Made by a program: the position numbers and the translations under genes
DNA from: Rhodocollybia butyracea
Lineage: Eukaryota > Basidiomycota > Agaricomycetes > Agaricales > Omphalotaceae
Reading direction: 5' to 3'
Assembly (NCBI GenBank): GCA_015501585.1
Contig: JADNRY010000008.1
Coordinates: 124,001 to 188,000 of the forward strand
DNA length: 64,000 bases
The notes under the pieces: generated by a model
Database searches by the model: none
The model's input: only the letters and a program-made list of their open reading frames with translations
What the model was told of the DNA's origin: nothing
Shown: piece by piece, positions 26,367 through 37,159 of the stretch
Layout of the letters: each line of letters starts with the position of its first letter
Position numbering within the stretch: the first letter of the stretch is position 1

Positions 26367-27132
26367 ATGCAGAGCTCCTCTCGTCCCTCTTCCGCCATAC
26401 CTCGCAGTTATTATATCATCTTTGCAGTCTATGAGCCATTACTTTGTCTCATTGGCTTCATCGGTGCTTGCTCGTAAGCTGATTTACTCGGTATCAGATT
26501 TGTGCTCATCGTTGGTCATATCTTAGAGATCCAAAGACGGTACTCTAAAGCTTGTCGTAACATGCGATTAAGCTTTACTAAGCGCCCATTGCAGACTCAC
26601 GACGGTCAAGCCCCTTGGCCTGCACACAGTCCTCCACCGGCAAGTTATACATCGCTGAAATTAGGCCCGTTCGCTGATTTCAGCTCATAGGATGAACTGC
26701 CTCGTGCAAGTTTGGTCGTATGCACATTCTCAAGGCATTTTTGACGCGTTTGACCTCGTCTTTTAGACCGTGATACAGCTCGCACACGTTTGCTTCCTCA
26801 TCGGAGTGGTCAACTACTTTGTCCTCTCAGCGGCTCGCAAACATCTCGGCTCGTATCCGCCCCTGCAGGAAAAGATTGTATTTTCTCTTCTCACTCCACT
26901 TCTCATTGGTGACGTGCTGCACCTCTATGTGACAATATGGGCCTTGGGTGACGAGAAATGGAAATTTTCAACCTGGAGTCCTATGTTATGGACGACGATC
27001 GGACTGGGTCTTACTCTAATGGTTCCTCGCATCTGCTGGCATTTGGGCATTGGCCGTTATGTTCACTCTAGAGATGGTTTACAGCGGGAAAACAGCGCTA
27101 CTGGAACCGGTCTCACTAGTTCAAAATCCTGA
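26367..27132 (+). CDS. Small fungal 4-TM membrane protein (DUF7704-like)
   Basis: Five exons (26367-26473, 26527-26539, 26595-26643, 26684-26709, 26767-27132) give 186 aa. The second exon is just 13 nt. Hydrophobic segments are SYYIIFAVYEPLLCLIGFIG, then VIQLAHVCFLIGVVNYFVL, then IVFSLLTPLLIGDVLHLYV, then MLWTTIGLGLTLMVPRICW. The pattern, ending in GDxxHL and a basic tail, is that of a common fungal membrane family of unknown function. Exons 3 and 4 rest on splice choice; the join ATHRMNCLVQ-TVIQLA keeps the frame open. Confidence 0.7.
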
Positions 27133-28425
27133 GCTCCGATACGCTAGGAGTTGATCCCTGCTCGGTCGAATTGCCTTCGATTTATTAGTAAGTGGTTCTT
27201 TATTCATAATGTCGTTTCGCTGACTGGTGTGCCTCCAGATATCACTATCTGTATTTATTTTGGGTAGTATTAAGCAGTCTTAACAAGTGAATGTAATTTT
27301 TTGAAACATCTTTTGAAGAATCCGGGCTGACCGTTTGATATGAACAGTTCCGAATCATCATTCTGTAAGCTATGTCAAATATAGAACTGACATTAGGAGG
27401 TACCCCAATATCGTACCATCTGCATACTGCTTCTCAAACGTGCCCAACCTTTCAGCGGCAAAACGGGATGATGAAATCTTTCATATTGACCATGATTTTG
27501 GAACGCGGTACAATCACCTGAGAGGTATCGAGCTGATCGTCCTTCGTTATGGGAAACTCCAGTAGGGACTCCAAGCTTCAAGTCAGGAGCGGCAAGCTAG
27601 ACCAGAGCTAGGCTGCGCAGCCATCGAATCAAGCAAAGTGCTACCTTGGCCTTCGTCCGGTCTTCGTGTACCTCGTTCATCGATCTCACGAAGAATTTTG
27701 TGAATCTTCGTACCTGAAGGTTTGACAAGGTAATCAAGAGCTGGCATGGTAAGCTGACGAAGTAAAGACATCGTCGCCGGTCGGGGATCCAGTGCGCTTC
27801 TCGCTTTTCGCCGAAATAATACCTCCCCATTTAAATTTAACCGACCAGGACCTGTATACGTGATGAAAATTTGCCTCAGCGGCCCGAAAATCGGTATCTT
27901 TTCATGTCAGACCGCTTCTAATCCCTCCAAGACGTTGTACAATGAGTGGCGGTATGTGGGAGGAGCCGTGACGCGGAGGTTAACTCCACAGTAGCGGGTA
28001 ACCCTGTGATACGTACATAACTTCTGCGCTGAAAGAGTGGATCCGCCGAACAAGTCGTCGATGTTTTTGGCTCCGAGTGCACAGCCACTCGTGATATCTA
28101 CAGCTTTGACTCAGACTGGTAGCTTCCCGCTGGATGGCGGAGCCGAGTGATATACTGCTACTTGATTCCCAGTTTGTGAAAAAATACAAAATGCAAAGAA
28201 ATTTCTATAGAGTAAAATTTGAACCCTTCATCAATGAGATTCAGCGTTTTAAAGCCTCCGAACGTTACGCAGTGAAGATAAAAATACAATACACGAGGAA
28301 TTTATAGAGCACCCAATAAGTAAACTACCTATGTTACTACACTATAATCAAAAATGAGAAAGGAACGTCTGTGGATCATAAACGCAAAGCATAAAGGTAT
28401 ATGGGAACAGAAATACACCCCATCT
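27133..28425. other. Intergenic region
   Basis: About 1.3 kb between two convergent genes. Minus-strand frames at 27393-27581 and 27583-27771 (starting MSLLRQLTMPALDYLV) could be exons of a small hypothetical gene, since GT and AG sites are available. The pieces match nothing I know and no start context stands out. No RNA gene or repeat was recognised. Confidence 0.4.
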
Positions 28426-31230
28426 TCAATACGGAGCATTCACAATATCAGATCTACTCGCTCCTACACCAAGCGAACGACGCGTAGGCTTCTTCAAAGC
28501 CTTCTTATTCACTTGAAGAACATTATTCTTGAGCGCAACAATCTGTCATTTGGACCGTAAACAGTGTGAACGAATAGAACCAGTCAAGAAAGCAACGCAC
28601 AATCTCTTTGTCATCACCAAACTTGAAGTTATCCTGTACAACCTTGTCTTCGTACTTCTTGATTTCATATCGATCCAAGTGGCCCTTTTTGACTTTGGCA
28701 AAGTCCCAGGCAATCACAAACTGGCCTGTAGAAGTAACGATTGCATTTTCATCCTGGCCTTCGCCAAGGTTGAACCTATAAAATTATTCGGATCAACTAC
28801 GAAAAGGGGGGAGAGCGGAGTTAAAAGTTCACCTTGCAGGCGAGAACGATATATCGTGGTTCATATACGCAACGTGCTCATTGCGGAGTCGGAGTCGGCG
28901 TGGAATGGGTTTCGCTGTAGCGGGAAAACTGCGATCGAAGCCTAAACTGCCTTGGTACTTGCCCTCTCCAATGAGTGTGTCAATTAACAACAAGTATGTC
29001 TTTGTTGTCGCGACGATCCAACGCCCATCTGCAGTAACGTCGACGCCAACGATAGGATCTCCAAGAGGAGGAAGGGCTGTTTTCGCATTCTTCCCGATAG
29101 AGTCAAATAACCTGAGATCACCCTTCTCGCTCGCAACAGCGAGTTTTCCAGACGCAGTAGTCGCAACACCAGAAAACTTGTTCTTTCCTGCATATTGTTT
29201 GTACTGGCTCTCGACCATTTTCGTACCAGAGACACGAGGATCGATCCGGAACAATGCATTATGCGATGCTCCGACGAGGGTCTGCTCCTGTGTGGTTTGT
29301 GCAAACTTGTCTGTTGGAGCAATATGATCAACCGTGATATCATCATGGACCTTCCATTCCTCGACAATCTTGCCGTATTCGATGTCTGCTTGGAATAGTG
29401 AATTCGGCTCTGTCGGATGCATCAAAATCATCTTGGTATCTTGGTCGTGAAGCATTATCTTGATACAGAAGTTCATTACAAGGCCACCAGTGAATAACAG
29501 CAGGACGTACATTCCGAGGCTTGAACATTTGACCCTTCGGAGTCGCGAGCTTGCTTATTGTACCGGCGTATTTCATTGCATTGCTATCATCGTTATGTTT
29601 GAAAACACCGATGTTGTTACCACGGACGACGTAAGCGTTTTCACCCTTGTAGCCTACAGTAAGTTGAGAATTGCTATCACCCGGGATCATCTGAGGAGCA
29701 TCCTCGTCTTCGTATTCTTCTTCTTCTTCTGAGTCGCTTTCATCTGCATATAGATGGGTGGATGAGGGACACAGTAAGAATCTGGGTGGACATACCATCG
29801 GGGTCCAATTCAGACAATACCTCCTCCTCCTCGTCTTCTTCTTGGTCTTCGATATCAAGCATCTCAACATCCTCGTCGTATGAGTTCATGATATACTTCT
29901 TGTCCTCTTCTTTGACCTTGTTAAAGGGTATCCGGTTGGCCGCCTCCCATGCACATGCATTGTACAGTTGACCAAATTGGAAATAATCCTCTTCTTTAGC
30001 AAACTTGAACAACCAGCTGCTGTTATGGTGACCTGCCTGAACATGATTCCAAGTGAATGACAACAATTTGGAGTTGAATTTAGGGTTCATGCTTGGATCG
30101 AACTCGTGTGCAAGGAGGAGATCGGAATCATTGGATGCAGACAATATGTAGCTAAATGTGTCGTTCTGGGTGATACGCGCAGTGAAAATTCCTTGGTTAA
30201 TGAAGTCAGAACTTGCCCAAAGATAAAGTTCGATCTCTTCTAATTCGTAGATAGCTGTACCGGGAAGCGCCACAGGAGCTTTGGCTTTCCCTTTGTCGGG
30301 AATAGACGAAACGGGTGGTGCTGTGTGAGATGAGACCTCTTCCACAGATGAGGTAGACGGTGCTTTCGCCATTTTACGTCTAGGATGTGGTTTCTTCATT
30401 GAAGGAGGCCTGGCAGAATATTGAATGTTTCCTAACAAAGCACGAAGCACAAAGCACAAGCTCACTTGTAAACAAACTCTTCCAGATCCGGCTCGTTGAC
30501 ACTTTCTGCGCTGCGCGAGTATTTGCGTTCGTACATGGCGCGATACATGCAAATTTCAAAGAAAGTCTTGGTAGGCTCGTTCGTTCCAATAGCGACAAAC
30601 TCGAAGAATTCGTCTATATCGCCCGCTAGGTCGCGCCAAACGAATGTTGGATCACCTTCAGGTGTCGTGTCGATTCGGAATTCAAGCTCATGGCTAATCA
30701 GGAACTCGCGTTCTTCGTCGGCTGGAGAAAGTTAGATGAGAGGCATGAGACAATAAAGCGTTTTCTCACTTTCATCTTCATCTTCCAAAAGCTCCTGGCC
30801 GCCATCTTCATAAACTCTGGTGATGACCAAGAGAAAGTTGTGTTCTAAAGTGGGTACACGACGGATAGTTGCCATGGCATCGTTGTAGCTTTTCGAAAAT
30901 TATTGAAGTTGTTATTTGCTTCAGATTGAACACGTACATGCATTCTCTAGATGTGCGAATATTGCCTGGTCTGAGAAGGAAAAGTTGGCCCGTGGAGATC
31001 TTGACCACTGTACGGAAATAATGAGCGTAGAACAGCAAGACTATCGTATATTGAGCATTATGCCGCACCTTCAGCAGCGTTAGGATCCTCTAAAGTCTCA
31101 AATTGTTAATTGGGAGAAATGAAAGACTGATAAGGACGAACGCCAAACTTTCCCGATTACTGTAAGAGAGCATTAGCAGAGCTTGAAGGCATAATGGAAG
31201 CGCGATCTTACAGCTTCTGAAGATATTCAT
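28426..31230 (-). CDS. VID27: VID27-family cytoplasmic protein
   Basis: Read on the minus strand from ATG at 31230, about ten exons give roughly 780 aa. The N-terminus MNIFRSLIGKVW and the following ISTGQLFLLRP block are typical of VID27. A PH-like middle domain (EEIELYLWASSDF, FSYILSASND) leads through an acidic stretch to the C-terminal beta-propeller-like half (MLHDQDTKMI, EYGKIVEEWKVHDD, GDLRLFD, FVIAWDFAKVKKG). The last exon, found after an intron at about 28535-28600, restores the family ending: NNVLQVNKKALKKPTRRSLG. Yeast Vid27 is cytoplasmic and linked to vacuole import and degradation of fructose-1,6-bisphosphatase. Its start lies about 200 bp from a divergent small gene. Confidence 0.93.
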
Positions 31231-31427
31231 GACTGAATGAGGTCAAGAAGATGAAGTACAAATGGTAGTGAAGTCAGTGGCCGCGATCTGGTCACATGGT
31301 TTTCTCACGTGAGTCAATCTGCGGTGGCGTGCCAATTTGAATTTTCAATTCTTGGCGGCTTACTTTGAGGTCAGTGATGATATTTCCCACTGTTCGTCTC
31401 ACTAAATGTTTTAACCTTTAAACCAGT

Positions 31428-31747
31428 ATGTCATCTATTCCGGGAAGCCCTCTCAGGCAACCAACCGAGGCAAGCACTACTATGACTTACAAACGCATGT
31501 ACTAAGTTTGAGCCACTAGCCCTATGGACCTTCTTCACCCACCTCAACGCTTTCTGGATCGCCTTCTCTCAGCACAAGTGTTCATAGTCTTACTCAGGAA
31601 GCTTCTCGCACTTCCTTACGCGGCATGTTTACTGGTTCTAACCCGTCGACTGGAAAGAAGCCGGTCATTCGTGCAGATCCTGCGATGCGGACTTGCTTTG
31701 ACCCTAAGGATAAGGAGTTGTATAATTTATGGGCGCCCAGCCAGTGA
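31428..31747 (+). CDS. Unrecognised 89-aa Ser/Thr-rich protein
   Basis: Two exons (31428-31469 and 31520-31747) encode 89 aa. The intron begins with GC (GAG|GCAAGC) and has a good branch-like TACTAA before CTAG. Without this splice the frame closes at once, and with it the first 14 codons join an open 75-codon exon. The N-terminal two thirds are low-complexity Ser/Thr/Pro. The C-terminus is well ordered: RADPAMRTCFDPKDKELYNL, then WAPSQ, which looks like a conserved short motif. I recognise no family. It shares a ~200-bp divergent promoter region with VID27. Confidence 0.6.
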
Positions 31748-32424
31748 AAATATAAATGACTGTACTTCGTAGAAATACAATTTGGGTGCCCGTGAAAACA
31801 CTGATTTGTTCAGAGAATATCCTTCCTAGGTAAAATTTTTACAACAACTGTGATCAGACACAATAGCAAGGCCTGAGACAGGCACACTTTCCGCTTGTTC
31901 CTTCTCTCGGTTTTCCGCGCACCGTTAACGCTCGTTAACGCAGCTTGTAAAAAATACTGGAAACTGGCTTGATACGGTCCGATACGGTCCTCCCAGGCTT
32001 TCCACACAAGATCGTCGCGTGAACCACTTCGCGGTTACATGTGACAGTTTCACAACAAACCTTTGCTGCCAGGCTCGTCGAGGAGCACTTTTGTGCAATG
32101 TGGTTGCCAGTATTTGTCCGCTCTACTTGGAGTATTGCTACACAGGTGGTTCAGCTAACAGTGAAGCTCATAAAAGCAGCCTAAGTACCAAGCTCCCCTT
32201 CCCAACTCCAAGATTATTATCAGTGACATTTATAGTATTAGCCGTGGCTGCATCGCTCTTAGGCACCTACCCCTTGCTGACTGTTGAATTCTTGCTTTTC
32301 GGCGGCCGTGCTTGTAGTTGTTTCCGCTCAATGAAAACTGCCGAGCAGCCGGTGAGTAAGGACAACACTTTCTTGGAACCATACATGGCAACATTTGCGG
32401 TCCTTCGCCTTGGACTCTCCTCTC
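31748..32424. other. Intergenic region upstream of the RTA1-like gene
   Basis: About 680 bp. A long plus-strand frame at 32019-32543 overlaps it but has no family features, and its end overlaps the RTA1-like exon in another frame. A near-perfect short direct repeat (gatacggtcc twice at about 31973-31993) is visible. Otherwise nothing was recognised. Confidence 0.4.
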
Positions 32425-33765
32425 ATGCCCCGTTCTCTGAGCCTTTGGCTACTATGGGCTTTGTCCCTCATAGTCTCCGTTATGGCAGCCCGAAAGACCA
32501 ACTTACCTCGACCAGCAGACCCATTCGCAGATCCTCGTCATGACCCATATAATCCCTTGAAATATATCGCTTCTAACACTCTCACTGCTATCGCTTTCAG
32601 TCAGTGGCTTAGACATCTTCACTTGACGCTCCTAATCACAACTCGGATTTAGGTCTTGTCCTTTTCGTTGCAATCGTGCAATCTTGGTACACATGGAAGT
32701 ATGGAGCCAAGTTTATGTTGTCTATGACAATAGGCGCATACAGTACGACCACTGTCCTTTTCTATTCCCCGTCGGACGTTCATTTTTTTAATTTTTATTT
32801 ACTTACAGCTTTCGCCTTTGGGATATCGACGCGTTTCGGATTGCATTTACATCCAGAGTCAAAAGGCCTTTACATTGTGGAATACCTTTTTGTCGTTCTT
32901 TCTGTAGGTCTTATCGTCTTTCTCAGATCGAAGACAATCTGACTTCACTCCTTTCCTGTTACGCTCTGGTCACCATTGGTAGCCTTGTGCGTTTATCGCT
33001 GCAGAATATGTGCTCCTCGGTCGATTGGCGCGACACCTAAGATGCGACAAGTACTTGTTGGTTACTGCGCGCCGAATCACTGTAACGTTTATATCATCCG
33101 ACATATCAACGTTTTTGATTCAGGTATGTAACTTTTATTACTACGTGAGTAATCTCATGTGCCTCTGTGCAGGCAATCGGCGGAGCCTTGTCGATTTCGG
33201 CGAATGATGAGCCTTTAGCTCTCGCTGGGTCCAGGGTTTGTCTTCATATCTAGTTTTTCATAGCCTCACTAAAACCAGGCCTTGATAGGTTTTCCTCGCC
33301 GGACTTGCACTACAACTCCTGTCATTTCTGACTTTTACTTGCATTTTCTTATTTTTCCTATACCGCGTTCGTAAATGTGAACCTGAGGTATATGTTCAAG
33401 ACCAGCAACTTGTTTGGTACAAGGATTGGCGTGCACTTGCAGGAACTATGATTGTGAGTTGTATAGGTATCCTGGTACGTGAAGCCTGTAATGCTCTCTT
33501 TTGTACTACAACTAACAATGTCCTATTATATAAGATCCGTTCAGTCTACAGAACCATTGAGCTTTCTGAAGGTTTTCAAGGACGCCTCGCTACATCCGAG
33601 CCTTTCTTCTATGGCCTCGATACACTTCCACTGTTCATCGCGATCGTGGTCTACCTTCCATTCTGGCCTGGAAGGTTCATTCCACGCGCCGGAGTCCCTG
33701 TTGCGGTACGTGAGAGCGAAGAGGAGAAGAGAAGCGAGGATACGACTATGGGTGTAGTTGCCTAG
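32425..33765 (+). CDS. RTA1-like 7-TM protein (lipid-translocating exporter family)
   Basis: Six exons (32425-32599, 32653-32903, 32983-33123, 33173-33235, 33289-33474, 33535-33765) give 348 aa. Family hallmarks are AFIAAEYVLLGRLARHL, the DISTFLIQAIGG segment (equivalent to DxxxFxVQxxGGG) and RSVYRTIELSEGF followed by EPFFYGLDTLPLFIA. RTA1/RSB1/LPTN relatives are plasma-membrane proteins linked to lipid asymmetry, long-chain base export and drug tolerance. I chose the ATG at 32425 because it adds a signal-like hydrophobic N-terminus (LWLLWALSLIVSVMAA); starting at 32482 would remove it. The C-terminal tail is charged and cytosolic in character. Confidence 0.85.
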
Positions 33766-33906
33766 CAAAATTACCCGAGCGAACTTTGTCATTTGGGGGA
33801 AAATTGTTTTCCAAGCTGCTAGACACTACTATGCTGTCGTTAGACAGCTAGCTACAATCACTTTTCAATTAATATACCGTACTCACTCTAACTTCCTCAT
33901 CTCGTC

Positions 33907-34548
33907 TCAGAGCGTGTCCAGGAACGCTGCGAGACTTGGATGATCAGTGGTGGACGAATTTTTCGCTTTGGCTTGTGCTTCTTTGGCTCTGTTCTGGGCC
34001 AACATTGCTTGCAAGCCATTCTTTTTCTTCGGTCGTGGCTTCGATTTGGCAACTGAGGTGGCTACAGTTGGAGTGCTATCTCTGGCGACGGTAGTTACAT
34101 CGTGTGGCAGAGCTCCCGACTCGATAGTAGCATTCATTATGACCTTTGAGGACGTAGCAACTGCGACAGAGGGCTGATCTAAAGATTTTACAAAGTTGCG
34201 TCTTTTTGGGAACAAGGATTCTGATCCCCGGTCTAGAGGGAATTCAGTCGTCCACCCACATTGCAAACACGAAGTTTGCCGTGTCCTTGTACTGTGTGCG
34301 TCTGTGTGATTATTTCTTGCTCGGTGCCCCTTCGAGCTCGATTTCGTTCGGACGACTCTGGTGCTGCTAACACCAGCAAACAGATAAAGTCCACATCGGG
34401 CGCAGCAAAATTCGGAGTCTGGGCCTGTAGTGTCTATACGACGTGTTCGTCGAGTATGTAGAGCAGCAAGAGTAGGGAAAATCGGCTGGAGAGTGTACGA
34501 GATAGCTTGGCGAAATTTGGAAGTACTGATGTCCTGGTCCATTGTCAT
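33907..34548 (-). CDS. RNase P/MRP subunit, Rpr2/Rpp21/Snm1-like
   Basis: An uninterrupted minus-strand frame from ATG at 34548 encodes 213 aa. An N-terminal helix-rich part (FRQAISYTLQPIFPTLAALH) precedes two Cys pairs, CARCG and CLQCGW, about 50 residues apart: the zinc-binding pattern of the Rpr2/Snm1 family. These proteins are subunits of the nuclear RNase P (tRNA 5' processing) or RNase MRP (rRNA processing) complexes. The C-terminus is basic (KSKPRPKKKNGLQAML) with a short helical tail. I cannot tell Rpr2 from Snm1 on sequence alone. It is convergent with the RTA1-like gene, about 140 bp apart, and divergent from the next gene. Confidence 0.75.
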   Translation of the reverse strand: MTMDQDISTSKFRQAISYTLQPIFPTLAALHTRRTRRIDTTGPDSEFCCARCGLYLFAGVSSTRVVRTKSSSKGHRARNNHTDAHSTRTRQTSCLQCGWTTEFPLDRGSESLFPKRRNFVKSLDQPSVAVATSSKVIMNATIESGALPHDVTTVARDSTPTVATSVAKSKPRPKKKNGLQAMLAQNRAKEAQAKAKNSSTTDHPSLAAFLDTL

Positions 34549-34685
34549 TGACGTCCACAAGAACAATAGCCTAATTGAATAAATGATGCACGTGCTCTGA
34601 GCTTTGGCCTTTGTTCTTAACCAAATTCAAAGTACTATAAAAAGGCTCATCGCACTACACATGGCTCTATTATCTTTTTTGCCAT

Positions 34686-36291
34686 ATGCTTTCCACCGCC
34701 TCCCCATTACCTCACGACTTGCACGCCCCGCCATCGTCGTTTTCATTCATGAGTTCTACTTCAAATCTCTCCCTTAAATCATCGCACAGTCGAAAGAACT
34801 CGCAGTCTTTGACCTTGTCCAACACAATGGGATGGTTATCGCGACACTCTACTCAGACTTCGGTTTCTTCTCTTCGCAAAGGACGTAGAAACTCTCCGAC
34901 ACCTGAATCGGAAAAGAAGCCAGCTAGGAGCATTGAGCTTGTGTCTGGTGCTCGTACTGGACCTCTTGGTTCTGGCGCCACCGTTGTACGGACGCCAGAA
35001 GAAGCTTTGCATGGTTTTAGACCAGAATTATCAGCTTCTAGCTCATCCCGACCTTCTTTGCAACGTTCGGCTACCTCCTCTTCGCTTCGCAAGCCAGTGG
35101 ATAGCCCACCGCTTCCATCTTTGCCCATTGACTTCAGTAATGGCTCTGAAGAAGAAGAAGAGGAAGAGGATGACAACGACCTTGTAAATGCATCCGCAGG
35201 TTTGTCCTGGCCAACACCACCTTCTCGTCCAAGTTGTCCTCTTCCTCCTAGCCAGTCTCAAACCAGTTTTCGCTCTTCTCTCAAAGTTAAATCACAATCC
35301 AGCATAGATGCTACCCGAGTGCCTTCTTTACCCGCCCACGTTGCGTCATCGCCGCCTCAGGCTCCTTTTGAGCCAGTCTTGGTTTCTTCTATCCCCAGTG
35401 GCATTGTTGATCCTTCCACAGTCCTGGTGACTGTGGAAACATGCACGGCGACGTACAAAACCACGTTCAAAACGCTAACTTCGCGTCCTTCGCACCTGGC
35501 TGACTACCTTGTTTCCCTTTTTCCGAGACCACGGCGCGTTTCCGACGCATCTTCAATCTATTCGACTGCGAGCGATGACATGTCTTCCTACCGCAAACAC
35601 CTAGCCTCTGAGGGTTTGCTTGCGGTAGCACCTGTGACCCTTCATATCTTTCTCGATCGTGCTAGTGCACCGTGAGCATGCTGTCTCCCCGATTTTTTTC
35701 TCGTTTTAACAAATTGTCTCTAGATACATGCACATCTTAAACTACCTCCGTTCTCCGGTTGGATCCACAGAATCTCCAGAGACTCTCCCAAGAGCGGCAC
35801 AGCTCAATCCAGGCAATTCCCAGAGTCGCCTTGAGAGTTTGTTGGAGCTCCGAGACGAGGCTTCATATCTCGATCTCGATGACCTCTACAAGCTCTGTCA
35901 GGATGAGATCCGCCAGCGACAGCCTGTTCTCCAACCCCGTTTGCCCAGATCGCACCCCACCCACTCTCGTGGCCAGAGCTCCAATTCTAATTTGAGCAGC
36001 AGTGGTACGGAAAGCCACACATCCGTGTCCAGTATGAACACGCTTCTCGATCGTTCTTCGATGCGAGGGAGAGTGCGTGAGTCGAGCACCACTTTTGTTG
36101 ATCGCGAATCGACGAAAGCTTCAAACCAGTGTTCTGATCCCCAGCTAACCTGTGGATTACGCTCGCCTCCGACACCGGAGTCATGGAAAGACGGTCGTAA
36201 TTCCGGATCTAGCACAAGCACGAGCACTGGTTCTGCTCGTAATTTACGACGCAATGATCTGATTGGCTCTCCCCCATCCGGTTGGATCTAA
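34686..36291 (+). CDS. Serine-rich BTB/POZ-like domain protein
   Basis: Two exons (34686-35671, 35724-36291) give 517 aa. The N-terminal half is Ser/Pro-rich and disordered, with an acidic run ([11 protein letters not shown]). A fold then begins at about residue 240: VLVTVETCTATYKTTFKTL, HIFLDRASAPYMHILNYLRS across the intron, and LLELRDEASYLDLDDLYKLC. That order resembles a BTB/T1-type domain (as in KCTD proteins), in which the fold ends in the ASYL-DLxxLxxLC helix. A second Ser-rich tail follows. The role is unknown; BTB domains of this kind usually form oligomers or recruit cullin-3. Confidence 0.7.
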
Positions 36292-36737
36292 TACGATTTT
36301 CATGCCTTTAATGTTGTTTGTTGTATTTTTTGTACTTCCAGCTGCGTCAGGTCCGCGTTCACGTTCACTTATAGTATATTCTCGCTCGTTAGTTTTCGAC
36401 GTCTTTATCTTACGCTGCTACATAGTAATGTATTTAACTAAGTGTTCCAATTTAGTGGCTGCATAAAAATGGTCCCTACACTACAATAGTGAACAACTAG
36501 TTGTGGTATTTAACGTTGGAATTTAAGAAAGCCAGAAAATACTGATTGAAGAGACGATCACAAAAGTGAATTCAAGCCGAGAGTAGTCCCTAGGTTGACG
36601 TTAAACAAGGGACTTTGGTAACGCTATTGAGGATCTTCTGCTCATATCTGTTCATAGTAACCTCAAAGAACTGTATGAACCGACGTATATCTATTTGTTT
36701 TCTTCGTGATGAATGATCCGCCCACTAAACTGTTGGT
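36292..36737. other. Intergenic spacer upstream of the tRNA
   Basis: About 450 bp of AT-rich sequence between the BTB-like gene stop and the tRNA gene. It should hold the BTB gene's 3' UTR. Nothing else was recognised. Confidence 0.4.
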
Positions 36738-36820
36738 GGGCACTTGGCACAGTTGGTAGCGCGCACGCTTCGCATACTTTCGTTTGCGTGAGGTCAGGAG
36801 TTCGACTCTCCTAGTGTCCA
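36738..36820 (+). tRNA. tRNA-Ala, anticodon CGC, with a 10-nt intron
   Basis: All four arms fold: acceptor GGGCACT/AGTGTCC (one G-T pair), D arm from TGGCACAGTTGGTAGCGC (one mismatch in the stem), anticodon stem CACGC/GCGTG, and T arm AGGAG-TTCGACT-CTCCT, with discriminator A. The mature length is 73 nt. The anticodon loop is interrupted after position 37 by a 10-nt intron at 36775-36784 (TACTTTCGTT), the standard site for eukaryotic tRNA introns. The loop TTCGCAT gives anticodon CGC, reading GCG alanine codons. A box (tggcacagttgg) and B box (gagttcgactc) promoters are intact. Confidence 0.9.
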
Positions 36821-36826
36821 TTAACA

Positions 36827-36856
36827 TTTTTTGCTTCCATTGCATTTTTTTTTTTT
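36827..36856 (+). terminator. RNA polymerase III terminator (T runs) of the tRNA gene
   Basis: A run of six T residues starts 7 nt after the tRNA 3' end (36827-36832), and a longer run of twelve follows at 36845-36856. Four or more T residues on the coding strand is the Pol III stop signal. Confidence 0.75.
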
Positions 36857-37159
36857 GCCAAATAATTGAGTCGTTTCAAAGCATGTTCCATAGGTAACTC
36901 GAGCAAGAACATAAATAAGCATGTTTTGAATTTATTTCTCCAATATCGAACTCAGCAGGACATTGTACACGATGAGATTACAGGCTACGCAAAGGGTCAA
37001 CAGTTTCCAGTCTGTAAGAAATTCCATGTGGTCTCCCTCCGAGGAAACTGAACCGCTTATTGTTAGTCAGGAATGATGGTGGGAAGGAAGGAGAAGCGAA
37101 AGGACAGGGACATAAGAGGTTGAACTAGAGTAAAAATACAACATTTTCCGGTAATTGCT
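36857..37159. other. Intergenic spacer
   Basis: About 300 bp between the tRNA terminator and the 3' end of SSD1 (minus strand). Probably SSD1 3' UTR. A 61-codon plus-strand frame here lacks support. Confidence 0.4.

Noticed and set aside
27393..27830. Minus-strand frames between the 4-TM gene and VID27
   Set aside because: They can be joined by splice sites but the joined product matches nothing recognised; kept only as a note in the intergenic entry.
32019..32543. A 174-codon plus-strand frame upstream of the RTA1-like gene
   Set aside because: It overlaps the true first exon of the RTA1-like gene in another frame, shows no family feature, and has weak composition.
36738..36820. tRNA-Met or tRNA-Trp as alternative identity
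   Set aside because: A CAT or CCA anticodon would need a shifted anticodon stem that breaks the CACGC/GCGTG pairing; the CGC reading gives a full 73-nt mature form.
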